DNA from: CAYNLK01 sp964398055
GTDB lineage: Bacteria; Chloroflexota; Anaerolineae; 4572-78; J111
Direction: 5' to 3'
Assembly: GCA_964398055.1 (NCBI GenBank)
Contig: CAYNLK010000014.1
Location: forward strand, 65,404 to 129,403
DNA length: 64,000 nucleotides
The translations under genes and the position numbers were made by a program. This document shows positions 1 through 7,842 of this stretch, in pieces. A model generated the notes under the pieces. It saw only the letters and a program-made list of their open reading frames with translations. It was not told the DNA's origin and ran no database searches. Each line of letters opens with the position of its first letter. The stretch's first letter is position 1.

Positions 1-522
1 AAATTCCGGTGTGGGGGCAACGGTTGAACGGCGGCTTCGGGTTGCAACTGGTTGAGGGTGAGCCGAGTTGCGGTCGTTGTCGGGTAGCGATGCCGGTAGA
101 TCGGTCAGGGTGGGGGGCACAGGCTGCGTACCCGAATGGCCGGCCGACCTCGGTTGGGGTGAGTTAACGGTTAAATCAGCGCCGGAATTTACCGCAACAG
201 TCTCAGCTCCTGACTCAATTGACCCAAGGTTATATTCGTTTTGAACTATAGGCTCGGCAGCTATTGAGGGGGATGCCCCGGCAACGGCGGCTGAGTTATC
301 TGGGGGCAACTCGGCTAGAGGGGCTAGTTCGGTAATTTGCCTGGCCGGCAAAGGGGGGGATGGTAGGGGGGCCAGGGTCGACACGGCTACCAGCCGTTTG
401 ATCTGGGGGGTGGCTTGACTAATTACCGCCAGCCGTGAGTACAGGTTGGCGGCCAGGGTGCAGGCAGGGCCGGTCACAACCAAAATAGCGAGAAGCAAGA
501 TCAGAGATTTTGGCTGAGCCAT
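1..522 (-). CDS. Secreted Pro/Ser/Ala-rich protein, C-terminus beyond the window
   Basis: The reading frame opens with ATG at 522 and stays open to base 1, so at least 174 residues are encoded and the C-terminus is missing. A good ribosome site (AGGTGA) lies just upstream. The start MAQPKSLILLLAILVVTGPA is a clear signal peptide, possibly a lipobox ending at a Cys near residue 21. The rest visible is low-complexity sequence rich in Pro, Ala, Ser and Thr with no recognisable domain; it may be a stalk or linker ahead of a domain outside the window. No function can be assigned. Confidence 0.6.
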   Translation of the reverse strand, partial: MAQPKSLILLLAILVVTGPACTLAANLYSRLAVISQATPQIKRLVAVSTLAPLPSPPLPARQITELAPLAELPPDNSAAVAGASPSIAAEPIVQNEYNLGSIESGAETVAVNSGADLTVNSPQPRSAGHSGTQPVPPTLTDLPASLPDNDRNSAHPQPVATRSRRSTVAPTPEF

Positions 523-682
523 TTTGCTTCACCTGCTTTCCAGCTATGACCAATCCGCCTCCCCAGCGGGTTTTTATTTGGATAAGTTAAGCAACCCTAC
601 CTCCCTGGTTTGTCACTATTGATTTTATCACGCCAAACATACGGGATTCAATAATACTAATGGGGGATGTTTTGAAAATCAG

Positions 683-716
683 AAACCGGGCTTTTCACTA
701 ACGAAAAACCCGGTTC
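683..716 (-). terminator. Rho-independent terminator after the creatininase gene
   Basis: The arms AACCGGG and CCCGGTT, extended by A/T pairs, flank a short loop just past the creatininase stop. On the minus strand the stem is followed by a T-rich stretch. Confidence 0.6.
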
Positions 717-749
717 CTCTGGTCGTATTGGGTAATAGGTGACGGCTCT

Positions 750-1499
750 CTACTTCAAGCCATACTCCCAGTTGATGCTGTCCATGTATTTGATAAACTC
801 GACCGTGGCGTCTACCAGCACTTTCCGCATGGCTTCGCCTTTGGCTGCGGTGCCTTTGGTTGGATCGCCGGACGCGCCGGTATTGGTCAGTTCGTTGAAT
901 TTCCATTTAATCTCAGCGTTGGGCGGCAAATTGGGCACTACGCCCTTGGCATATTCCATTTCCACCAGATCGGGGAATAGGGCCAACACAATGCTGGTTT
1001 CACCTTCACCGGCATGGCCCAAGCCATTCCACACCTCAAAGGTATCCGGCGGCAGGAGTTGTCCGGCGGTTACCCACCAGGCTTCTTGAACCGCAATCTT
1101 CATCTCCGGGTGAGCCACTTTGACGCTGCGGCTGGCCACTTCAATGGGCGCAATATTCCCGTCGTGGCCGTTGAAAATGAACACCCGGTGGATACCTTCT
1201 CGGTGCAAGGAAAAAAGAATGTCTTTTAACAACTCGATCATTGTTTCAAAGCGCACCGAAACCGTGAAGGTAAAATCTTTGTAATGCTCGCTCATCCCAT
1301 AGAAAATCGGGGGGAGCACCAGCATATCATCGAAATGGTCGGCCACTTCTTTGGACAACGCATTGGAGACCAAGGCGTCGGTGCCAAAAGGCAGGTGCTC
1401 ACCATGACACTCCAGCGCGCCCACCCCAAAAATAGCCTTGGTGAATTTGTGGGCTTTGTATTTATGGGTATTTAATTCTTCAGCTTGATAGATAGGCAT
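750..1499 (-). CDS. Creatininase-family amidohydrolase
   Basis: This 249-residue protein belongs to the creatininase family (metal-dependent cyclic-amide hydrolases, including creatinine amidohydrolase and MftE-like peptidases). The metal motif is E30-C-H32-G-E-H35-LP with D41 (ALECHGEHLPFGTDA); a second motif FNGHDGN lies near residue 113 and GHAGEGETS further on. The frame extends eight codons upstream, but GGAGG lies 8 bases before the ATG at 1499, which fixes the start at MPIYQAEEL. It lies downstream of the Liv-type binding-protein gene on the same strand, separated by two hairpin repeats, so its substrate may be what that transporter imports. The family is clear; the substrate is unknown. 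Confidence 0.85.
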   Translation of the reverse strand: MPIYQAEELNTHKYKAHKFTKAIFGVGALECHGEHLPFGTDALVSNALSKEVADHFDDMLVLPPIFYGMSEHYKDFTFTVSVRFETMIELLKDILFSLHREGIHRVFIFNGHDGNIAPIEVASRSVKVAHPEMKIAVQEAWWVTAGQLLPPDTFEVWNGLGHAGEGETSIVLALFPDLVEMEYAKGVVPNLPPNAEIKWKFNELTNTGASGDPTKGTAAKGEAMRKVLVDATVEFIKYMDSINWEYGLK

Positions 1500-1542
1500 T
1501 GAGCAATCCTCCATATTCCTCATTGAATAAAAGTTGCTGTTC

Positions 1543-1632
1543 AGGTGACCGGCACTTCCGCTTTAATAAAGCATGTTAAATTAAATTATGGAAAATCAAG
1601 TCTCTTTTGCCTGACGCAAGTGCCGGTCACCT
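1543..1632. repeat. Dispersed palindromic element, long form (copy 1)
   Basis: Terminal inverted repeats AGGTGACCGGCACTT and AAGTGCCGGTCACCT enclose about 60 bp. The interior shares TTATGGAAAATCAA and CGCCTGA-like stretches with the copy at 7759-7842, so the two are homologous throughout. It lies between the binding-protein stop and the creatininase start. Confidence 0.8.
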
Positions 1633-1656
1633 AATAGCTGAATAGTAAAAGGGCAC

Positions 1657-1689
1657 AGGTGACAGTCACTTCAAAAGTGACTGTCACCT
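1657..1689. repeat. Short hairpin variant of the dispersed palindrome
   Basis: A perfect 15-bp stem (AGGTGACAGTCACTT and its complement) with a 3-base loop, 26 bp from the stop of the binding-protein gene. Its sequence is a variant of the long element next to it. It could act as a terminator or as an mRNA 3'-end stabiliser. Confidence 0.7.
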
Positions 1690-1714
1690 ATTGAACCAAA
1701 ATGAGCAACGCTGA

Positions 1715-4066
1715 TCAGGGCGCCACTTCCGCGGCGAAGGAGTAGACGCCGTCCTGGACCTGGATGATGGTGACGGACTTATCGGGTTTACGCTGGCCTT
1801 CGGGATAGGTGATGGTGCCGGTGACGGCGTCAAACCCCTGGGTGTTAGCCAGGGCGTTGCTGATGGCAGCGGGGTCCGCGGAGCCGGCCCGGTTGATGGC
1901 GTCGGCCAGCAAGTTCATCATATCATAGCCGAGGGCGGCGAAGGCATTCTCAGGGCTGCGGCCGTACTCGTCGGTGTAGGCCTGGACAAAGTTGGCGACT
2001 TTGGGGTCGGGGTTATCGAGGGAGGCGTGGGTGGAGAAGAAGACATCGTCGGCCAGGTCACCGGCCACCTCACCGATGAGGGGGGTATCGAAGCCGTCAC
2101 CGGAGAGGATGGGTTGGGTCAGGCCGGCCTCGCGGATTTGGAGGGTGGTGATGCCGGCCTCGTTGGGGATGGCCGAGACGAACAGGACATCGGGTTGGGG
2201 GTCGAGGGCCTGGAGGCGGGCGATCTGAGCGGAGAAGTCGGTATCGCCGGATTGGTAGATGTCTTCCAGGACGATGGTGCCGCCGCGCTCCTCCCAGCGT
2301 TCCTTGAAGAACTTGGCCAGGGCGGTGGTGAAGTCATAGGCCTGGTCAACCAGCATATAGGCAGATTTGGCGCCGAGTTCATCGATGGCATAGTCGGCGA
2401 TGGCATAGGCCTGGGTGTCATCGCCAAAGGGGACCATAAAGAACTTATCGCCGACCTGTTCGGGCAGGGTGGGCAGGGTGGCTCCGGCGGTCAGGAAGGG
2501 GATGCCGGCCTGTTGGGCAATGGGACCGGCGGCCAGGGCATAGGTAGAGTCGTTAAGACCACCGATGGCCACGACCTGATGGACTTCGATCATTTCGGAG
2601 ACGGCATTGGTGACGGCGGTCTGATCGGTTTTGCCATCGATGGCGATAATCTCGATGGGGCGACCGAGGACGCCGCCGGCCTCGTTGAGCTGTTTGGCGG
2701 CCAGTTTCATGCCGTTCAGACCGGGCGCATCAATCGATGACATCCCCCCGGTCACATTGTACATCCCGCCAATTTTGATCGGCTCACCGCTGGGCGCGGC
2801 TGCCGCAGAGGGCGCCGCCGCTTCGGCGGCGCCAGGGGTAATCTCCGCGGCGAAGGAGTAGACGCCGTCCTGGACTTGGATGATGGTGACGGACTTATCG
2901 GGTTTACGCTGGCCTTCGGGATAGGTGATGGTGCCGGTGACGGCGTCAAACCCCTGGGTGTTAGCCAGGGCGTTGCTGATGGCAGCGGGGTCCGCGGAGC
3001 CGGCCCGGTTGATGGCGTCGGCCAGCAAGTTCATCATATCATAGCCGAGGGCGGCGAAGGCATTCTCAGGGCTGCGGCCGTACTCGTCGGTGTAGGCCTG
3101 GACAAAGTTGGCGACTTTGGGGTCGGGGTTATCGAGGGAGGCGTGGGTGGAGAAGAAGACATCGTCGGCCAGGTCACCGGCCACCTCACCGATGAGGGGG
3201 GTATCGAAGCCGTCACCGGAGAGGATGGGTTGGGTCAGGCCGGCCTCGCGGATTTGGAGGGTGGTGATGCCGGCCTCGTTGGGGATGGCCGAGACGAACA
3301 GGACATCGGGTTGGGGGTCGAGGGCCTGGAGGCGGGCGATCTGAGCGGAGAAGTCGGTATCGCCGGATTGGTAGATGTCTTCCAGGACGATGGTGCCGCC
3401 GCGCTCCTCCCAGCGTTCCTTGAAGAACTTGGCCAGGGCGGTGGTGAAGTCATAGGCCTGGTCAACCAGCATATAGGCAGATTTGGCGCCGAGTTCATCG
3501 ATGGCATAGTCGGCGATGGCATAGGCCTGGGTGTCATCGCCAAAGGGGACCATAAAGAACTTATCGCCGACCTGTTCGGGCAGGGTGGGCAGGGTGGCTC
3601 CGGCGGTCAGGAAGGGGATGCCGGCCTGTTGGGCAATGGGACCGGCGGCCAGGGCATAGGTAGAGTCGTTAAGACCACCGATGGCCACGACCTGATGGAC
3701 TTCGATCATTTCGGAGACGGCATTGGTGACGGCGGTCTGATCGGTTTTGCCATCGATGGCGATAATCTCGATGGGGCGACCGAGGACGCCGCCGGCCTCG
3801 TTGAGCTGTTTGGCGGCCAGTTTCATGCCGTTCAGACCGGGCGCATCAATCGATGACATCCCCCCGGTCACATTGTACATCCCGCCTACTTTGATCGATG
3901 CCGCCGGGGCCTCCGCCTCTGCGGCGGCCGGCGGTTGAGTTGCTTCGGCCGCCGGCTGGGCTGGTTCGGCCGGAGCTTGAGTAGGGGCGCTGACCGGAAC
4001 ACAGGCCATCATCGCCAGCAAGGCGAGTGCCACTAGAACAGAGAGTACCGACTTTTTGAAAAACAT
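1715..4066 (-). CDS. Liv-type ABC substrate-binding lipoprotein with two tandem binding domains
   Basis: This extracytoplasmic receptor resembles the branched-chain amino acid (LivJ/peripla_BP_6) family but is about 783 residues long, twice the usual size. It has a signal peptide with a lipobox ending MMAC (Cys near residue 22), an Ala/Pro/Glu linker, one complete binding domain beginning GGMYNVTGGMSS, a second Ala/Pro linker, and a second, identical binding domain. AAAGGAGG lies 6 bases before the ATG at 4066; an ATG two codons upstream touches the ribosome site and is rejected. It is divergent from the LivGFHM genes and surely serves them. Known binding proteins of this family have one domain. 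The ligand may be an amino acid, amide or urea; it cannot be told from sequence. Confidence 0.9.
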   Translation of the reverse strand: MFFKKSVLSVLVALALLAMMACVPVSAPTQAPAEPAQPAAEATQPPAAAEAEAPAASIKVGGMYNVTGGMSSIDAPGLNGMKLAAKQLNEAGGVLGRPIEIIAIDGKTDQTAVTNAVSEMIEVHQVVAIGGLNDSTYALAAGPIAQQAGIPFLTAGATLPTLPEQVGDKFFMVPFGDDTQAYAIADYAIDELGAKSAYMLVDQAYDFTTALAKFFKERWEERGGTIVLEDIYQSGDTDFSAQIARLQALDPQPDVLFVSAIPNEAGITTLQIREAGLTQPILSGDGFDTPLIGEVAGDLADDVFFSTHASLDNPDPKVANFVQAYTDEYGRSPENAFAALGYDMMNLLADAINRAGSADPAAISNALANTQGFDAVTGTITYPEGQRKPDKSVTIIQVQDGVYSFAAEITPGAAEAAAPSAAAAPSGEPIKIGGMYNVTGGMSSIDAPGLNGMKLAAKQLNEAGGVLGRPIEIIAIDGKTDQTAVTNAVSEMIEVHQVVAIGGLNDSTYALAAGPIAQQAGIPFLTAGATLPTLPEQVGDKFFMVPFGDDTQAYAIADYAIDELGAKSAYMLVDQAYDFTTALAKFFKERWEERGGTIVLEDIYQSGDTDFSAQIARLQALDPQPDVLFVSAIPNEAGITTLQIREAGLTQPILSGDGFDTPLIGEVAGDLADDVFFSTHASLDNPDPKVANFVQAYTDEYGRSPENAFAALGYDMMNLLADAINRAGSADPAAISNALANTQGFDAVTGTITYPEGQRKPDKSVTIIQVQDGVYSFAAEVAP
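1728..2781 (-). repeat. Direct repeat, copy encoding the C-terminal binding domain
   Basis: About 1,054 bp repeated at an offset of exactly 1,116 bp. Compared line by line, it differs from the other copy at one internal base (1760 C versus 2876 T) apart from the frayed ends. A unique 62-bp linker (2782-2843) separates the copies. Confidence 0.95.
2844..3897 (-). repeat. Direct repeat, copy encoding the N-terminal binding domain
   Basis: Partner of 1728-2781 at +1,116 bp. It codes for the first binding domain of the same lipoprotein. Confidence 0.95.
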
Positions 4067-4238
4067 GTTCATCCTCCTTTGATTATGTAACTAATATTAA
4101 TTTTTTTGGACAAAAATATCGACTAATAGTGAAGCAGTAATTGGCTGGGCAATGTTCACAAAGAGGCGGAGGGTTCATAGTATAGTAACTTTTAGGCCAA
4201 ATGTCAAACATTCTGGGAACGAGTCTCAGTTGAATGAT

Positions 4239-4266
4239 TTGACAACCCTTTGCTTTCTGCTACAAT
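4239..4266 (+). promoter_or_regulatory. Sigma-70-type promoter for the livGFHM operon
   Basis: TTGACA, a 16-base spacer and TACAAT, about 63 bases before the livG start. It lies in the divergent region between the binding-protein gene and livG. Confidence 0.7.
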
Positions 4267-4329
4267 CGGACACTCTGAAGTGTGTTTCATTTACCCCTGC
4301 GCATCATCTTAGTCCAACCCAAATAGATT

Positions 4330-5127
4330 ATGTCACAAACAGATCGGTCATATTTACTTACAGTTGAAGGACTGTCCAAGTCATTTCGTGGGTTACAAGC
4401 AGTCAACAATTATAATCTGAAGTTGGCTCAGGGTGAATTGTTGGGGGTAATTGGACCGAATGGCGCAGGTAAAACGACTCTTTTCAATCTTCTGACGGGT
4501 GTCGTCAAACCCTCCTCAGGCACTATTCACTTCAATGATAGCGATATAACCCGCTACCGGCCGGAGCGGATAGCCCGGTTAGGCATTGCCCGTACTTTTC
4601 AGAAGTTGCGGCTGTTTGGCGCCATCTCAGCCCTGGAAAATGTCAAAGTGGCCTTACAAACAGGCCAGCCAACCCAATTGTGGACTACGCTGCTCAGCCT
4701 GCCCCGATTCACCGCCAGCGAACGCCAACTCACTGAGCAGGCCCGCCAATTATTAGATTTACTCGGGTTGGATTCCTTACGTCACTCCCCGGCTCAAGCC
4801 TTGTCTTACGGCCAACAACGGCGTTTGGAAATTGCCTGCGCCCTGGCTTTGTCGCCCCGTTTGCTCTTACTGGATGAACCGGCCGGGGGGATGAACCCGA
4901 GTGAGACGGATGAATTGATGAAACTCATTGTCCAGCTCCAGCAGCAGTTTGACTTAACGATTATGCTCATTGAACATAATATGCAGGTAATTATGGGGAT
5001 TTGTCCGCGGATACAGGCCCTTAATTATGGGCAAATCATTGCTGAGGCCGAACCGGCGGCGATCCGCCGTGACCCGCGGGTTATCGAGGCTTATTTGGGG
5101 CAGGTGGCCGGCGATGTCGCTGCTTGA
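4330..5127 (+). CDS. livG: Liv-type ABC transporter ATPase, LivG-like
   Basis: 265-residue cytoplasmic ATPase of a high-affinity branched-chain-amino-acid-type importer. It shows Walker A GPNGAGKT, the signature LSYGQQRRLEIA, Walker B LLLLDEPAGGMN and an H-loop in IEHNM. The 'AGGMNPSE' stretch after Walker B and the LivG-length insert before the signature separate it from LivF. It is the first gene of a compact plus-strand operon, overlaps livF by 14 bp, and has a consensus promoter upstream. The binding protein is encoded divergently. The substrate could equally be urea, short amides or aromatic acids, because all these use LivG-type ATPases. Confidence 0.93.
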   Translation: MSQTDRSYLLTVEGLSKSFRGLQAVNNYNLKLAQGELLGVIGPNGAGKTTLFNLLTGVVKPSSGTIHFNDSDITRYRPERIARLGIARTFQKLRLFGAISALENVKVALQTGQPTQLWTTLLSLPRFTASERQLTEQARQLLDLLGLDSLRHSPAQALSYGQQRRLEIACALALSPRLLLLDEPAGGMNPSETDELMKLIVQLQQQFDLTIMLIEHNMQVIMGICPRIQALNYGQIIAEAEPAAIRRDPRVIEAYLGQVAGDVAA

Positions 5128-5824
5128 AATTGAGGATTTACAGGTTAGTTATGGCAATATTCAGGCTTTGCGCGGCATCAGCCTGCGGTTGGAAGCTGGC
5201 GAGTTGGTGACGATTGTCGGGGGTAACGGCGCCGGAAAAAGTACAACGTTGTTAACGATCTCCGGCATCTTACGGCCGCGCTCAGGACGTCTCCATTTTG
5301 AGGGTCGCGACTTGAGCCAGGCCACTCCCCACGAAATTGTGCGTTGGGGAATTTCACATTGCCCTGAAGGCCGGCTCATTTTTGGTCGGCTGACCGTCAC
5401 CGAGAATCTGGTGCTGGGCGCGTACAATCGTCGAGACAGGCAGGAAATTCAACGTGACCTGGCTCGGGTACAGGAGTTATTTCCGGTGCTGGTTGAGCGT
5501 AAGAATCAGGTGGCCGGTACTTTGAGCGGCGGCGAGCAGCAGATGCTGGCAATTGGCCGCGCCCTGATGAGCCGGCCGCGAGTGTTGCTATTGGACGAGC
5601 CATCACTGGGCCTGGCCCCCATTTTGGTCGAACGGATCTTTGCCGTTATCCAGGAGTTGCGCCAGCAAGGAGTCACTATGTTGTTGGTGGAGCAAAATGC
5701 CTATCAGGCCCTCCGGGTGGCTGATCGGGCCTATGTTCTAGAAACCGGTGAAATTCGCCTGACCGGTCCGGCGGCTGATTTAACCGACAATCCCCTGGTT
5801 CGGGCAGCTTATCTAGGCGGGTGA
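5114..5824 (+). CDS. livF: Liv-type ABC transporter ATPase, LivF-like
   Basis: Second ATPase of the importer, 236 residues from the ATG at 5114 (MSLLEIEDLQVSYGNIQAL, the normal LivF beginning). An in-frame ATG 29 codons upstream lies inside livG and is rejected. Walker A is GGNGAGKST, the signature LSGGEQQMLAIGRAL, Walker B VLLLDEPSLGLAP. LivF and LivG form the heterodimeric ATPase under the LivH-LivM channel. The overlap with livG and the near-contact with livH suggest translational coupling. Confidence 0.93.
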   Translation: MSLLEIEDLQVSYGNIQALRGISLRLEAGELVTIVGGNGAGKSTTLLTISGILRPRSGRLHFEGRDLSQATPHEIVRWGISHCPEGRLIFGRLTVTENLVLGAYNRRDRQEIQRDLARVQELFPVLVERKNQVAGTLSGGEQQMLAIGRALMSRPRVLLLDEPSLGLAPILVERIFAVIQELRQQGVTMLLVEQNAYQALRVADRAYVLETGEIRLTGPAADLTDNPLVRAAYLGG

Positions 5825-5826
5825 GC

Positions 5827-6726
5827 ATGTATCCACTTTCATACTTTATCCAGCAGTTTATCAATGGGGTCAACCTGGGCAGCGTCTATGCGCTGGTGGC
5901 CATAGGTTTAACGATGGTTTATGGCATCCTGCGTTTGATCAACTTTGCCCACGGCGACTTGATGATGTGGGGCGCTTATCTGGCTTTGGCCATTATCACC
6001 ACCAGTTTTCTACCTCTGGGCGCGGCCGTGTTGCTGCCGATGTTAGTAATTGGCCTGGTGGGAATGTTGGTGGAACGGGTAGCCTATCGCCCATTGCGGG
6101 GCGCCCCCGAAGTAGCGATGCTGATTACTTCTTTAGGGGTAAGCTCCTTGATGCAAAATGCGATGATTATGACCATAACCGCCCAACCGCGCTCATTCCG
6201 TCTACCGGGCGGGCTGAACCAACTGCAACGTATCGGCAATGTCAGTTTTTCTATGCTGGACGTTCTGACCGTGGCCCTGGCGCTCGTGTTGATGCTGGGT
6301 TTGAGTTTGTTTGTGCGGCGAACCCGCCTGGGGATTGCCATGCGGGCTTCGGCTGAGAATCTACGGGCCGCCCACTTGATGGGGATCAATATTAATCAGG
6401 TAGTTGCCACCGCCTTTTTTATTGGCTCTGCTTTGGCCGGGGTAGCCGGCTTCCTGTGGGCGGCTAAATATAGCACGGTTGAGCCTTTTATGGGTTTCCT
6501 GCCTGGTCTCAAAGCCTTTGTGGCCGCGGTCATTGGCGGTATTGGAGTAATTCCCGGGGCCGTGCTGGGTGGGTTTTTATTGGGTTTTGCTGAGGTTTTC
6601 TTTGTAGGTTTTTTACCTCCCGCTTATTCGGGGTATCGCGATGCTTTTGTCTTTGCTTTGCTACTGGTTGTTTTACTGATTCGGCCCAATGGAATTCTGG
6701 GTACATCAACCGAAGAGAGAGCTTGA
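5827..6726 (+). CDS. livH: Liv-type ABC transporter permease, LivH-like
   Basis: About 299 residues, strongly hydrophobic with roughly eight membrane segments. It has the LivH-type start (FIQQFINGVNLGSVYALVAI) and the conserved GLTMVYGILRLINFAHGDL region. AGGCGG lies 6 bases before the ATG at 5827; a GTG at 5821 overlapping the livF stop is also possible but has no properly spaced ribosome site. It forms half of the inner-membrane channel with LivM. Confidence 0.92.
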   Translation: MYPLSYFIQQFINGVNLGSVYALVAIGLTMVYGILRLINFAHGDLMMWGAYLALAIITTSFLPLGAAVLLPMLVIGLVGMLVERVAYRPLRGAPEVAMLITSLGVSSLMQNAMIMTITAQPRSFRLPGGLNQLQRIGNVSFSMLDVLTVALALVLMLGLSLFVRRTRLGIAMRASAENLRAAHLMGININQVVATAFFIGSALAGVAGFLWAAKYSTVEPFMGFLPGLKAFVAAVIGGIGVIPGAVLGGFLLGFAEVFFVGFLPPAYSGYRDAFVFALLLVVLLIRPNGILGTSTEERA

Positions 6727-6729
6727 CGC

Positions 6730-7752
6730 ATGGTTAATCGCAACGCTCTGGTTTATCTGCTACTTTTGGTGGGTTTGCTGGCCCTTGCTCAGCAGTTGCT
6801 CAATGATTATTATTTGCGAATAATTGCAATAATGGGGATCAATATCATTTTAACGGTGAGCCTGAACTTGACCAATGGGTTCACTGGTGATTTCTCATTG
6901 GGCCATGCTGCGTTTATGTCAATTGGCGCTTATACTGCGGCCCTGTTGACTTTACCCGCCGAAACCAAAGTAGCTGTTATCACCGGCTTACCGATGTGGC
7001 TGAGGGAGTTAACTTTGCCTTTTCTTTTAGCCACGATTATGGGCGGTTTAATGGCCTCCGTAACGGCTATCATCGTTGGCATCCCGGTTTTGCGTTTGCG
7101 AGGACATTACCTGGCGGTGGCTACTTTGGGCTTGATGGTGATTGTGCGGGTTGTAGCTAACAATTGGCAAACGGTCACCCGGGGGGCGCGGGGAATTAAC
7201 GGTATTCCGGCGCTAACAAATATCTGGTGGGTTTATATCGGGGCCATTTTGACGGTGTATGTGGTCTGGCGGTTGGTCAATTCACCCTATGGCCGGGCCA
7301 TGATCGCTATCCGGGAAGATGAATTGGCCGCGACGACGCGGGGCGTCTATGTTTTTCGAACCCGCTTGCTCGCTTTTACCATCGGCGCTTTCTTTGCCGG
7401 GGCCGCCGGCTCGCTGTGGGCGCACCAAATTACCGCGATTACCCCCAGCTCCTTTTCCTTTCTGATCACCTTTAATGTGGTGGTTATGCTGGTGGTTGGT
7501 GGGATGGGTAGTATTAGCGGTTCCGTCCTGGGGGCCGTGCTGATGACCCTGGTCCCGGAGTTTCTGCGTAGAATCGAAACGACGCTGGCGATTGGCGGCA
7601 ACCCCCTGTATGGTCTCAGTCAAATTGTAGTAGCGATTGCCATTATTTTGATCATGATCTTCCGCCGCCAGGGACTACTCGGCGGCAGAGAGATTCAGTT
7701 GCCCCAAATCTTCAAATCAACCCCGGCCTCAGTTCAATCAGAGGCGGCGTAA
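6730..7752 (+). CDS. livM: Liv-type ABC transporter permease, LivM-like
   Basis: 340-residue membrane protein, partner of LivH in the channel. The conserved stretch TNGFTGDFSLGHAAFM and the EDELAATTRGV-like cytoplasmic loop (the site that contacts the ATPases) are typical of LivM. The start is 4 bp after the livH stop. It is the last gene of the operon; the dispersed palindromic element follows directly and could end transcription between this gene and convergent recJ. Confidence 0.92.
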   Translation: MVNRNALVYLLLLVGLLALAQQLLNDYYLRIIAIMGINIILTVSLNLTNGFTGDFSLGHAAFMSIGAYTAALLTLPAETKVAVITGLPMWLRELTLPFLLATIMGGLMASVTAIIVGIPVLRLRGHYLAVATLGLMVIVRVVANNWQTVTRGARGINGIPALTNIWWVYIGAILTVYVVWRLVNSPYGRAMIAIREDELAATTRGVYVFRTRLLAFTIGAFFAGAAGSLWAHQITAITPSSFSFLITFNVVVMLVVGGMGSISGSVLGAVLMTLVPEFLRRIETTLAIGGNPLYGLSQIVVAIAIILIMIFRRQGLLGGREIQLPQIFKSTPASVQSEAA

Positions 7753-7758
7753 CTGTTC

Positions 7759-7842
7759 AGGTGACCGGCACTTCAGTTTCAATGAAACACGTTACTTATG
7801 GAAAATCAATGTTCTATCGCCTGATTCAAGTGCCGGTCACCT
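7759..7842. repeat. Dispersed palindromic element, long form (copy 2)
   Basis: The same 15-bp terminal inverted repeats as at 1543-1632, with a related interior. It sits between convergent livM and recJ and supplies the last codons and stop of recJ. Confidence 0.8.

Noticed and set aside
2876..3856. 326-codon plus-strand frame (and its copy at 2027-2740) opposite the Liv-type receptor
   Set aside because: The same kind of antisense shadow of a duplicated, GC-biased gene; it is low complexity and has no ribosome site logic.
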